Source: Microbacteriaceae bacterium (GTDB lineage Bacteria > Actinomycetota > Actinomycetes > Actinomycetales > Microbacteriaceae). Taken from it: a DNA stretch of 9,811 nt. The notes under the pieces are model-generated. The model had not been told where the DNA came from and did not search any database. It saw nothing but the letters and a program-made list of their open reading frames with translations. This document shows, piece by piece, positions 1 through 6,179 of the stretch. How positions within the stretch are numbered: position 1 is the first letter of the stretch; each line of letters begins with the position of its first letter. Position numbers and translations under genes: made by a program. The stretch lies in assembly GCA_024642605.1 (NCBI GenBank), contig JAHEAT010000018.1, positions 1-9,811 of the forward strand, in the 5' to 3' direction.

Positions 1-118
1 TGTTACTCACCCGTTCGCCACTAATCCACCGGAGCAAGCTCCAGCTTCATCGTTCGACTTGCATGTGTTAAGCACGCCGCCAGCGTTCGTCCTGAGCCAG
101 GATCAAACTCTCCGATAA
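1..118 (-). rRNA. rrs: 16S ribosomal RNA, 5' end (partial)
   Basis: Reading the minus strand from about base 118, the universal bacterial 27F site (AGAGTTTGATCCTGGCTCAG) occupies 111 down to 92. It is followed by the conserved stretch with ACGAACGCTGGCGGCGTG and AACACATGCAAGTCGAACG. The V1 helix (GGAGCTTGCTCC) and GGCGAACGGGTGAGTAAC come next, where the gene leaves the window. Counting from the 27F site (E. coli position 8) puts the mature 5' end near 118, within a few bases. Only about 118 nt of roughly 1.5 kb are present. The V1 form and GTGGATTAGTGGCGAACGGG fit Actinobacteria, with Microbacteriaceae the likely family. The gene points the same way as all upstream genes, and the rest of the rRNA operon presumably lies beyond base 1. 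Confidence 0.98.
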
Positions 119-129
119 AGTGTGATAAC

Positions 130-147
130 CCAGAAGCAAGCTTCTGG
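130..147 (-). other. CUUG-loop hairpin just upstream of the 16S 5' end
   Basis: On the RNA strand CCAGAAG-CTTG-CTTCTGG forms a perfect 7-bp stem closed by a CUUG tetraloop, and it can be extended by a U-G and an A-U pair. It ends about 11 nt before the mature 16S 5' end. Its position suggests a role in pre-16S folding or 5' maturation, but that is inference from location. Confidence 0.65.
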
Positions 148-245
148 ATAATTCTTTTCGAAACGGCCGGAAAATGGCCGTTCAGTTTGATCTGACTAGT
201 TTCGATTGTCTGACAATCTATCTAATCCAATTACTTTTGGCACAG

Positions 246-262
246 CCAGAAGACAAGCTTCT
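246..262 (-). repeat. Near-copy of the CUUG hairpin in the rRNA leader
   Basis: The RNA strand reads AGAAGCTTGTCTTCTGG. This is the same sequence as the hairpin at 130-147 (CCAGAAGCTTGCTTCTGG) except for one inserted T and loss of the first two bases. It forms a 5-bp stem (AGAAG/CTTCT) with loop CTTGT. The two elements are about 100 nt apart within one leader. Confidence 0.5.
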
Positions 263-296
263 AACCATGCCGATTTTTTTGGCATTGAATTGTGCA

Positions 297-314
297 CACT
301 GTTGAGTTCTCAAA
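297..314 (-). promoter_or_regulatory. boxA-like antitermination element of the rRNA leader
   Basis: The minus strand reads TTTGAGAACTCAACAGTG. This closely matches the conserved element of actinobacterial rRNA leaders (in Mycobacterium, TTTGAGAACTCAATAGTG), which is taken as the boxA that loads NusB/NusE and associated factors onto RNA polymerase. It lies about 180 nt before the 16S 5' end and immediately after a boxB-like hairpin, as in other leaders. The match is from memory of the mycobacterial leader. Confidence 0.8.
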
Positions 315-325
315 GATCGGATGCG

Positions 326-355
326 TCTGGGAGTTTCCTTGCGGTTGCCTCCAGA
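326..355 (-). promoter_or_regulatory. boxB-like hairpin upstream of boxA
   Basis: The RNA strand carries TCTGGAG ... CTCCCAGA, a stem of TCTGG/CCAGA plus AG/CT with one bulged C and a loop of about 15 nt. It ends 11 nt before boxA. A competing 5-bp stem, GTTGC/GCAAC (344-348 with 356-360), shares bases with it, so the two folds exclude each other. The boxB label rests on position only. Confidence 0.4.
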
Positions 356-366
356 GCAACTTCACT

Positions 367-394
367 AACTTACCACAAACATCATCCGTGTCAA
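367..394 (-). promoter_or_regulatory. rRNA promoter, proximal (P3)
   Basis: On the minus strand a perfect -35 hexamer TTGACA (394-389) is followed by a 16-bp spacer and TAAGTT (372-367), which fits TAnnnT. Transcription would start near 359-361, giving a leader of about 240 nt that opens with the boxB-like hairpin. The arrangement matches housekeeping sigma promoters of actinobacterial rRNA operons. There is no experimental start site. Confidence 0.7.
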
Positions 395-428
395 ATACAG
401 ACACATAAATTTTTGAGGAAGTTTTTCA

Positions 429-458
429 ATCTTAGACGCCAAATAGCAAGCCTGTAAA
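429..458 (-). promoter_or_regulatory. rRNA promoter, middle (P2)
   Basis: On the minus strand TTTACA (458-453) and TAAGAT (434-429) are separated by 18 bp. The predicted start is near 421-423. The -35 hexamer lies inside a short inverted repeat, AGCCT-TTAC-AGGCT (449-462), which could be an operator-like site or chance. The hexamers are weaker than those of the flanking promoters. Confidence 0.5.
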
Positions 459-542
459 GGCTGACTTTTTGTCATTTAGGATTCGTTGCACTTGAGCCGG
501 CGACCTAAGCAGGTTCTGCCAAACTTTGGGCAACGAGTAGAA

Positions 543-602
543 ACATTACGGGAAGGTAACGCCCAAGTCAAATCCAAACGCCATTATTTTGGAAATTTTT
601 TT
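543..602 (-). promoter_or_regulatory. rRNA promoter, distal (P1), with UP-like A/T tract
   Basis: On the minus strand TTGACT (571-566) and TAATGT (548-543) are separated by an ideal 17 bp. The predicted start is near 535-537, about 418 nt before 16S. The bases upstream of the -35 box, up to 602, are A-rich on this strand (an A7 run at 602-596, then AAAATAAT). That is where an UP element binding the RNA polymerase alpha subunits would lie. Three tandem promoters with the A/T tract farthest upstream is a normal layout for a strongly expressed rRNA operon. Confidence 0.65.
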
Positions 603-643
603 GAAACCGCAACTCTGGCCAAAGGATGGGCTGTTAAATGGGG

Positions 644-693
644 GAATCGGGCAGCCCCGGAGTCTTGCGATCTAGAGCTACCCGATTCTTTTT
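644..693. terminator. Strong hairpin after the small exported-protein gene, possible terminator
   Basis: Arms 644-655 and 677-688 form a 12-bp stem (GAATCGGG/CCCGATTC plus AGC/GCT). The one imperfect pair is G-U in minus-strand RNA but a C-A mismatch in plus-strand RNA. It starts 6 nt after the stop codon of the small gene, where a terminator would insulate that gene from the rRNA promoters. However, the run of five T (689-693) follows the stem on the plus strand. In minus-strand RNA the stem is followed by CCCCATTT with no U tract. It may act as a bidirectional or plus-strand terminator, or as a 3'-end stabilising structure. Confidence 0.5.
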
Positions 694-694
694 G

Positions 695-916
695 TTACTT
701 GGTTGCGACCTTGGCTGCCTTCTTGGCAGCCTGGTTTGCAGCTTTTTTAGCAGCGTGCTTAGCCTGTCCTTTTTTACCCAGTGGCTTTGCATCGGCTGCG
801 TTCACTGAATGTGAATGTGCCTTAGCAGGCTTGTTGGCTTCTGCCGCAAATGCGCCAGCGCTACCTCCAAGCACCAAAGGAACAGTGACAAGCAGCGCAA
901 TTAGCTTCTTACCCAT
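695..916 (-). CDS. Small exported Lys/Ala-rich protein, function unknown
   Basis: This gene encodes 73 residues, and I do not recognise a family. The start is the ATG at 916, because GGAAGGA sits 7 nt upstream and a classic signal peptide begins there: MGKK, a hydrophobic core at about residues 5-20, and an AFA cleavage motif at 22-24. Starting farther upstream, at 1111, would add 65 unrelated residues and run into tyrS. The predicted mature part (about 49 residues) has roughly 12 Lys, 17 Ala, 3 His and only 2 acidic residues, so it is strongly basic. AAKKAA occurs at 55-60 and again at 63-68, suggesting an amphipathic or histone-H1-tail-like helix. There is no Cys, and no membrane segment after the signal. 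It sits alone between tyrS and the rRNA promoters, with a 142-nt upstream gap that may hold its own promoter. Binding to anionic polymers such as wall polymers, nucleic acid or membrane is a guess from charge alone. Confidence 0.75.
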   Translation of the reverse strand: MGKKLIALLVTVPLVLGGSAGAFAAEANKPAKAHSHSVNAADAKPLGKKGQAKHAAKKAANQAAKKAAKVATK

Positions 917-933
917 TTTGATCCTTCCATCGA

Positions 934-953
934 TGTGAGGTTTGAATCTCACA
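934..953 (-). promoter_or_regulatory. 5' UTR hairpin before the small exported-protein gene
   Basis: The RNA strand carries TGTGAG-ATTCAAAC-CTCACA, a perfect 6-bp stem with an 8-nt loop. It ends about 8 nt before the GGAAGGA ribosome binding site of the gene starting at 916. It could tune translation or mRNA stability, or be an operator at DNA level. No convincing -35/-10 pair was found in 917-1058. Confidence 0.35.
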
Positions 954-1001
954 ATCAAGATGCTAGGAATGAAACTTTCGAGACCCGTGTGGTGACTTAT
1001 T

Positions 1002-1020
1002 GAGTTTTTTGAGAAAACTC
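1002..1020 (-). terminator. A/T-rich hairpin downstream of tyrS
   Basis: GAGTTTT-CTCAA-AAAACTC forms a perfect 7-bp stem 39 nt after the tyrS stop codon. The stem is mostly A-T and is not followed by a U run, so it is a weak candidate for the 3' end of the pheT-to-tyrS transcript. Confidence 0.25.
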
Positions 1021-1058
1021 CGCCTTTGCTATGAAAAGTTTGTGAAGCGCCAGAAAAG

Positions 1059-2357
1059 CTAGGCCTTGAAGATGCCAGCGAGGGTTTTCTTACCGCGACG
1101 GAGCACAGCAAAACCTCCGGCTAACCAATTGCCCACCGAAGCGAGTTCATCTTCGACCTTGACATTGTTTAGGTAGACGCCACCCTCGGCAATGGCCCTT
1201 CGACCAGCGCTGACGCTCGCAACCAATCCGGTAGCTACCAGCAGTTGCGCAACGCTCTCGCCATCGGCGGCATTGGTGTGAGGAAGTTCGCGCAGGGCAG
1301 ACTCGAGCGTGGAGGCATCCAAGGAAGCTAGGTCGCCCTGACCAAAAAGCGCGGCGGAAGCGTCGATGGCTGCCTGAGCGGCCTCTGCAGAGTGCACCAG
1401 TGAAGTGACTTCGAAGGCAAGACGCTTCTGCGCGGCACGGAGGTAAGGCGCTTCAGCGGTTTGCTTGGCCAACTGATCGATTTCTGCCTTACCGATAAAC
1501 GTAAAGACCTTCAAACGATCCACCACGTCAGCATCTTCGACATTCAACCAGAACTGGTAGAAAGCGTAAGGACTGGTCATCTCAGCATCTAGCCAAACGG
1601 CGTTGCCCTCAGACTTGCCAAATTTCTGCCCATCGGAGTTGGTGATAAGTGGCGTAGCTAGTATGTGTGCGGACGCTCCTTCGACCTTACGAATAAGGTC
1701 AGTTCCTGAAGTAAGGTTGCCCCACTGGTCGCTTCCGCCAGTTTGTAGAACACAGTTGTATCGACGGAACAGCTCTAGGAAGTCCATGCCCTGCAAGATT
1801 TGGTAAGAGAACTCGGTGTACGAAATGCCGTGTTCGGAGTTGAGTCGAGCCGACACCGCGTCTTTGCTGAGCATCTTGCCGACGCGAAAGTGCTTTCCGA
1901 TGTCACGCAAAAAGTCAATGGCAGACATGGGTGCGGTCCAGTCGAGGTTATTCACCAAGCGAGCGGCATTCGCACCCTCGAATGAGAGGAATCTGGCCCC
2001 TTGACGACTCAGACGCTCAACCCACTCGGCAACGGTCTCTTTTGAGTTGAGTGTGCGCTCAGCCGAGGGGCGCGGGTCACCAACCAAACCGGTAGATCCG
2101 CCAATCAGAAGAAGTGGATTATGACCGGCCAGCTGAAGGCGACGCATTGTGAGCAGTTGCACCAGGTTACCGAGGTGGAGGCTAGGTGCAGTGGGGTCGA
2201 AACCGCAGTAATAGGTAATGGGCTCGCCAGCCAGAGCCGCCTTGAGTTCGGCTTCATCGGTAGAAAGGGCTACCAGACCGCGCCACTGAAGTTCTTCCCA
2301 AAGAGTTTCAAAAGTGGGGTCGTTCGACTGGGATGCTAGCGACTGCGCAGTGGCCAT
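1059..2357 (-). CDS. tyrS: Tyrosine--tRNA ligase
   Basis: This cytoplasmic class I synthetase activates tyrosine with ATP and charges tRNA-Tyr. The 432 residues match the bacterial TyrRS length of about 420. The catalytic Rossmann domain shows the HIGH-type motif as HLGN at 61-64, tyrosine-pocket segments YQILQGMDF (185-193) and GGSDQWGN (207-214), and the KMSKS-type loop as KFGKS at 245-249. The last 65 or so residues form an S4 RNA-binding domain (GRRAIAEGGVYLNN), which holds tRNA. All expected motifs are intact. The ATG at 2357 is 3 nt after the argH stop, with AAGGAAG inside the argH 3' end as ribosome binding site, so it is probably co-transcribed and translationally coupled with argH. 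tyrS downstream of argH is a known actinobacterial neighbourhood. Confidence 0.97.
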   Translation of the reverse strand: MATAQSLASQSNDPTFETLWEELQWRGLVALSTDEAELKAALAGEPITYYCGFDPTAPSLHLGNLVQLLTMRRLQLAGHNPLLLIGGSTGLVGDPRPSAERTLNSKETVAEWVERLSRQGARFLSFEGANAARLVNNLDWTAPMSAIDFLRDIGKHFRVGKMLSKDAVSARLNSEHGISYTEFSYQILQGMDFLELFRRYNCVLQTGGSDQWGNLTSGTDLIRKVEGASAHILATPLITNSDGQKFGKSEGNAVWLDAEMTSPYAFYQFWLNVEDADVVDRLKVFTFIGKAEIDQLAKQTAEAPYLRAAQKRLAFEVTSLVHSAEAAQAAIDASAALFGQGDLASLDASTLESALRELPHTNAADGESVAQLLVATGLVASVSAGRRAIAEGGVYLNNVKVEDELASVGNWLAGGFAVLRRGKKTLAGIFKA

Positions 2358-2360
2358 GGA

Positions 2361-3764
2361 TCAGGCTTCCTTCTTGGCAGCGAGTTTGCGAAGGGCAGAA
2401 ATCTGTTCGATGACGCGAGGCAGGGCGGTACCGCCGGCACCAACGCGTGAGCGAATGCTTCCGTCTACCGACAGCACCTGGCGCACCTCGGGGGTTAGCT
2501 TTGGAGAAATTTCTGCCAATTCGACATCAGGCACCTGGTGAAGATCGAGGTTGTTGCGTTCGCAGTAAGAAACCAACTTTCCGGTGATTTCGTGGGCGTC
2601 GCGGAACGGCACCTTCTGCTTCACCAACCACTCGGCAACATCGGTGGCCAGGCTGAAGCCGGCCGGTGCAAGCAACTCGAGACGGTTCTTGTTGTATTCG
2701 AGGGTCGCGACCATGCCGGTGAAGGCTGGCAGCAGAACTGTGAGCGTGTCGACGGCGTCGAACACCGGCTCTTTATCTTCTTGAAGGTCGCGGTTGTAAG
2801 AAAGCGGCAGCCCCTTGAGTGTGGCAAGAAGTCCGGTTAGGTCTCCGATGAGTCGGCCAGCCTTGCCACGAGCAAGTTCGGCGATGTCGGGGTTCTTTTT
2901 CTGCGGCATAATCGACGATCCGGTTGAGAAGGCATCGCTCAACTTGACGTAGTCGAACTCGGCACTCGCCCAGATGATGATTTCTTCGGCGAAACGAGAA
3001 AGGTTGATTGCTACGAGGCTGGCAATGAAGGCAAACTCAGCAACTACATCGCGGCTCGCGGTTGCATCCATGGAGTTTTGAGTTACGCCAGACAGACCGA
3101 GTTCGGCAGCCACTAGGTTTGGGTCGAGCCCAAGAGTCGAACCGGCGAGTGCACCTGCACCGTAAGGCGACAGGGATGCTCGCTTTCTCCAGTCGTGGAG
3201 GCGCTCGATGTCGCGCGCCACCGGCCAGGCGTGAGCGAGCAGGTGATGCGAGAGAAGAACCGGTTGAGCGTGCTGGAAGTGGGTTCGACCGGGCATTGCA
3301 ACACCCAAGTTTTCTTCGGCTGAATTCGTGAGCACCTCGATGTATTCGAGCAGCAGCTGTTCGATGACGTTTGACTGGTCGAGCAGGTACATGCGAATAA
3401 GGGTGGCGATCTGGTCGTTTCGCGAGCGCCCGGCGCGAATCTTGCCACCGAGTTCCGGTCCAGAAATTTCGATCAGGCCACGCTCGAGAGCACCGTGCAC
3501 ATCTTCATCGGTTTCTTTGGCTGCGAATGAACCAGACTCGACCCGGCGCAGCAACTCTTCGAGGTTGCGGGTTAGTGAATCAAGTTCGGCGGTGGTTAGG
3601 TACCCAGCCTGAAACAACGCTTTGATGTGCGCGAGACTGCCAGCGATGTCGTACTTGGCCAAACGCCAGTCGAAGTGAACCGAACGGCTCAGCGCTGCCA
3701 GTGCTTCGCTTGGTCCGCCTTCGAAACGGCTGCCCCAGAGCGCGTTCGAACCGTTCTCAGACAT
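2361..3764 (-). CDS. argH: Argininosuccinate lyase
   Basis: This enzyme catalyses the last step of arginine synthesis, cleaving argininosuccinate to arginine and fumarate. It is a homotetramer of the fumarase/aspartase superfamily. The 467 residues are the usual length. Conserved regions are in order: LWGSRF near the N terminus, AGRSRND at 111-117, THFQHAQPV at 161-169, and the mobile catalytic loop [12 protein letters not shown] at 282-293, with the active-site serine. The ATG at 3764 has AAGG 6-10 nt upstream and begins with a typical [11 protein letters not shown]. It follows the GNAT gene by 33 nt and precedes tyrS by 3 nt. The substrate-making partner argG is not in this window, so it must be encoded elsewhere if the pathway is complete. 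Confidence 0.98.
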   Translation of the reverse strand: MSENGSNALWGSRFEGGPSEALAALSRSVHFDWRLAKYDIAGSLAHIKALFQAGYLTTAELDSLTRNLEELLRRVESGSFAAKETDEDVHGALERGLIEISGPELGGKIRAGRSRNDQIATLIRMYLLDQSNVIEQLLLEYIEVLTNSAEENLGVAMPGRTHFQHAQPVLLSHHLLAHAWPVARDIERLHDWRKRASLSPYGAGALAGSTLGLDPNLVAAELGLSGVTQNSMDATASRDVVAEFAFIASLVAINLSRFAEEIIIWASAEFDYVKLSDAFSTGSSIMPQKKNPDIAELARGKAGRLIGDLTGLLATLKGLPLSYNRDLQEDKEPVFDAVDTLTVLLPAFTGMVATLEYNKNRLELLAPAGFSLATDVAEWLVKQKVPFRDAHEITGKLVSYCERNNLDLHQVPDVELAEISPKLTPEVRQVLSVDGSIRSRVGAGGTALPRVIEQISALRKLAAKKEA

Positions 3765-3797
3765 AAAACACCTTGGCTTTCTTGATTTCGACTAAGT

Positions 3798-4340
3798 CTA
3801 GTTTGACTGCCACTCTCGAGAGAGTAAGGCGAAGACATGCATGCTGCACCATTCCCCCTTGAGTAAGTCATTCTCTATGTGTGTTGCCTCCAGTCGGAAG
3901 CCCAACCGCTGGGCAAGTTTGATTGAAGAGGTGTTTCTCACATCGATGTCTAAAACGATACGGTGCAGCAACTCCTGGCCAAACAGAAATCCGACCAGTG
4001 CCGTTACGGCTTCAGTTGCATACCCTTGCCCTTCGAGTGTTGGTGAAAAGATGTAGCCCAAGCTCGCTGTGTTGTTCTCGCCGGGCAAGAGTGAAGCATT
4101 CAGCTGACCGATGACACGGTTGTGTGCAATCGACTCAACTCCGAGAAGAAGGTGCCCGTCTTCGTTGCGAATGCTCGAGTAATTCTTTACGCGCTCTAAC
4201 CAGACCGCGATTTCCTCGGGGGTTCTGACAGTCCAGGGAATGTATCGAACGCTGTCTGCATTGCCGTGATACTCAAACAAGTGCGGCAGGTCGGCCTGAT
4301 TAAGCGGCCGAAGAGTTAGACGTTCGGTGCTAATTTGCAC
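3798..4340 (-). CDS. GNAT family N-acetyltransferase (RimJ/RimL-like)
   Basis: The product is a 180-residue acetyltransferase predicted to use acetyl-CoA. The opening ISTERLTLRPL (residues 3-13) is typical of the RimJ/RimL-type GNAT group. The acetyl-CoA loop is EGQGYATEA at 103-111 (the Q-x-x-G-x-A form), and motif B is DVRNTSSIKLAQRLGF at 133-148. I chose the GTG at 4340 because it sets the family-typical N terminus; it overlaps the last 11 nt of argF and suggests coupling. An in-frame ATG at 4397 would add 19 residues that do not look like GNAT and would overlap argF by 68 nt. No strong ribosome binding site supports either start. The substrate is unknown: a protein N terminus, an amine or a small molecule are all possible. 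Its place inside the arg operon does not prove a role in arginine synthesis, since ArgJ already covers the acetyl-transfer steps. Confidence 0.88.
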   Translation of the reverse strand: MQISTERLTLRPLNQADLPHLFEYHGNADSVRYIPWTVRTPEEIAVWLERVKNYSSIRNEDGHLLLGVESIAHNRVIGQLNASLLPGENNTASLGYIFSPTLEGQGYATEAVTALVGFLFGQELLHRIVLDIDVRNTSSIKLAQRLGFRLEATHIENDLLKGEWCSMHVFALLSREWQSN

Positions 4341-5256
4341 GGTCAGCGAGCCAGACCAGCAAGGCTTTTTGGGCGTGAAGGCGGTTCTCGGCTTCATCCC
4401 AGATAACCGACTGAGGGCCGTCGATTACTTCAGCGCTCACCTCGTAGCCACGGTAAGCCGGCAGGCAGTGCAAGAAGATCGCATCGCTCTTGGCTTTGGC
4501 CATAAGGTTTGAGTCGATGGTGTAGCCCGCGAAGTCGTCGATGCGCTTTTGCTTCTCGCTTTCCTGGCCCATCGAAATCCAGGTATCGGTGGTGACCACG
4601 TCGGCGTCGACTACCGCATCGCTCGGATTGGTGAAAGTCGAGACAGAGCCTCCAGTAGTCGAGGCAATAGATGTAGCGCGGGCGACGATTGCCGCGTTAG
4701 CCGAGTAGCTAGCTGGGGCCGCGATCGCAACGTGCATTCCAGCCATGGCACAGGCAATGAGGTAAGAGTTGGCCATGTTGTTAGCGGCGTCCCCGACGTA
4801 AGCAATCTTGAGCCCCGAGAGGCTTCCCTTGTGCTCTTTGATGGTGAGTAGGTCGGCCAGCAACTGGCAAGGGTGGTAATCGTCGCTGAGCGAGTTGACT
4901 ACTGGAACCTTAGAGTTGGCGGCCATCTCTTCGAGACCTGACTGGGCGTAGGTGCGCCAAACAATGGCGGCAACCTGGCGTTCGAGCACGCGTGCGGTGT
5001 CGGCTACCGACTCCTTGCCGCCCATCTGACTCGACTGAGAGTCGATGACCAACGGAACGCCACCCAAATCGCTGACGCCAACGGCAAAAGACACGCGAGT
5101 GCGAGTTGAGGTCTTGTCGAAGATCAATGCAACGGTCTGCGGGCCGGCAAACGGACGGTGCGAATAAGGAGAAGCCTTCAGCTCGAGCGCTAGGTCGAGA
5201 ATTTCGGCCTGCTCTTTAGACGTGATGTCATCATCTTTTAGAAAGTGGCGGGTCAT
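4330..5256 (-). CDS. argF: Ornithine carbamoyltransferase
   Basis: This enzyme transfers the carbamoyl group from carbamoyl phosphate to ornithine, giving citrulline; it is a cytoplasmic trimer. At 308 residues it has the standard length. Motifs visible: STRTR at 50-54 (carbamoyl phosphate binding), QMGGKES at 77-83, DDYHPCQ at 125-131, the ornithine loop DTWISMG at 224-230, and HCLPAYRG at 263-270. These separate it from aspartate carbamoyltransferase. A strong AGGAG lies 6 nt before the ATG at 5256. The upstream neighbour is argB, 29 nt away. In most actinobacterial clusters argD would lie between argB and argF, and it is absent here. The stop codon lies inside the start region of the GNAT gene. 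Confidence 0.98.
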   Translation of the reverse strand: MTRHFLKDDDITSKEQAEILDLALELKASPYSHRPFAGPQTVALIFDKTSTRTRVSFAVGVSDLGGVPLVIDSQSSQMGGKESVADTARVLERQVAAIVWRTYAQSGLEEMAANSKVPVVNSLSDDYHPCQLLADLLTIKEHKGSLSGLKIAYVGDAANNMANSYLIACAMAGMHVAIAAPASYSANAAIVARATSIASTTGGSVSTFTNPSDAVVDADVVTTDTWISMGQESEKQKRIDDFAGYTIDSNLMAKAKSDAIFLHCLPAYRGYEVSAEVIDGPQSVIWDEAENRLHAQKALLVWLADRAN

Positions 5257-5285
5257 GTTTGCTCCTGTGGCTTGAAGACTAAAGA

Positions 5286-6179
5286 TTACTCTGGCGAAAC
5301 CATCGTGCCGAAACCGGTCTGCGTGAAGATCTCCAAAAGAATGCTGTGAGGCGTGCGACCGTCGATGATGTGCGCGCGAGGCACTCCCCCGCGAACTGCT
5401 TCTAGGCAGGCCTGCATCTTTGGAATCATCCCCGATTCAAGACTCGGCAGCATTGCCTCAAGTTCGGCCGAGCTAATTTCGCTGACCAAAGAATCGGTGT
5501 TTGGCCAATCGCTGTAGAGGCCCGGCACGTCGGTGAGCACCATTAGTTTTTCGGCGCCAAGTGCAACCGCGAGCGCCGAAGCGGCAAGGTCGGCGTTTAC
5601 GTTTAGCAAGCTGCCGCTGCCGTCTGGTGCAACGGTTGAGATTACCGGTATGTCACCGCGGTCTAGTGACTCAAACACAACCCTCGGGTTGACCAGGTTT
5701 ACTTCGCCAACTAGCCCAATGTCGATTGGGCCGTTTTCACCTTCGAGCTTGGTGACGGCAGCGCGAAACAGGTTTGAGTCTTCTCCCGAAAGAACCTGTG
5801 CGCCGGCTCCAGCTTGGCGAATCATCTCGGCAAGTGATGCACTGATTTGGTTGCGAAGCACATCTCGCACGACTCCGATGGTCTCTGGAGTGGTAACTCT
5901 GAAACCGCCCCGGAATTCACTCTCGATGCCGAGCTCTTTGAGGCGCGCCGAGATTTGAGGACCACCGCCGTGTACCACCACCGGTTTGATGCCAACCCAA
6001 CGCAGATAAGCCATGTCTTGTGCGAAGGCCTGCTGCAAAGATTCGTCGACCATGGCGTTGCCGCCAAATTTGACCACCACTACCTTGCCGTGAAAGTTCT
6101 GCAGCCAAGGTAGTGATTCAATCAAGGTTTCGGCTTTGATGGCCGCGTGATCTAGATTCTGAGAGTTCGAGGGTTTCAT
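5286..6179 (-). CDS. argB: Acetylglutamate kinase
   Basis: This enzyme phosphorylates N-acetylglutamate, the second step of arginine synthesis, and is usually the point of arginine feedback control. The 297-residue product of the amino acid kinase family shows KFGGNAM at 37-43 with the phosphate-binding lysine, HGGGPQI at 70-76, FRGGFRVTT at 89-97, and near the C terminus [12 protein letters not shown] followed by LTDVPGLY. The roughly 30-residue N-terminal extension before KFGG resembles the N-helix of hexameric, arginine-inhibited kinases, so feedback inhibition is likely (inference). Its ATG shares one base with the argJ stop codon (TAATG), a sign of translational coupling. The 29-nt gap to argF holds no trace of argD. 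Confidence 0.98.
   Translation of the reverse strand: MKPSNSQNLDHAAIKAETLIESLPWLQNFHGKVVVVKFGGNAMVDESLQQAFAQDMAYLRWVGIKPVVVHGGGPQISARLKELGIESEFRGGFRVTTPETIGVVRDVLRNQISASLAEMIRQAGAGAQVLSGEDSNLFRAAVTKLEGENGPIDIGLVGEVNLVNPRVVFESLDRGDIPVISTVAPDGSGSLLNVNADLAASALAVALGAEKLMVLTDVPGLYSDWPNTDSLVSEISSAELEAMLPSLESGMIPKMQACLEAVRGGVPRAHIIDGRTPHSILLEIFTQTGFGTMVSPE

Larger units (their letters stand above)
119..360 (-). promoter_or_regulatory. rRNA operon leader (transcribed, non-coding)
   Basis: This is the transcribed spacer between the promoter-proximal start (about 360 if the nearest promoter is used) and the 16S 5' end. It carries a boxB-like hairpin, a boxA-like element and several hairpins. The hairpins include one with 7-bp arms (AACGGCC/GGCCGTT, 162-182), a near-perfect 7-bp inverted repeat (GATTGTC/GACAATC, 204-218) and ATGCC/GGCAT around a seven-base homopolymer (267-285). 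Actinobacterial leaders such as that of Mycobacterium have the same order: promoter, boxB, boxA, processing stem, 16S. The leader arm of the RNase III stem normally pairs with spacer RNA downstream of 16S, which is outside this window, so the processing site cannot be placed. Confidence 0.85.

Noticed and set aside
206..457. 83-codon open frame on the plus strand over the rRNA leader
   Set aside because: It is antisense to boxA and two promoters. Frames like this over rRNA leaders are frequent false gene calls.
713..731. Inverted repeat GGCTGCC-AAGAA-GGCAGCC near the 3' end of the small gene
   Set aside because: It is explained by the codons for Ala-Ala-Lys-Lys-Ala-Ala, so it need not be a terminator, although it could add structure.
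486..938. 150-codon open frame on the plus strand
   Set aside because: It runs antisense across the rRNA promoter region and the small exported-protein gene, has no plausible domain, and its Ala-rich part is the reverse of the Lys/Ala codons.
960..965. TAGCAT as -10 box of the small gene
   Set aside because: No acceptable -35 hexamer lies 16-18 bp upstream, so a promoter could not be supported.
695..1111. Longer version of the small gene starting at 1111
   Set aside because: It would overlap the tyrS 3' end and place 65 unrelated residues before an obvious signal peptide; GGAAGGA supports the ATG at 916.
4341..4397. Upstream ATG at 4397 for the GNAT gene
   Set aside because: It would give a 68-nt overlap with argF and a 19-residue extension unlike GNAT N termini, and has no good ribosome binding site.
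5533..5958. 141-codon plus-strand open frame inside argB
   Set aside because: Antisense shadow of a well-supported gene, with Ser/Arg/Pro-rich composition typical of reverse-frame reading.
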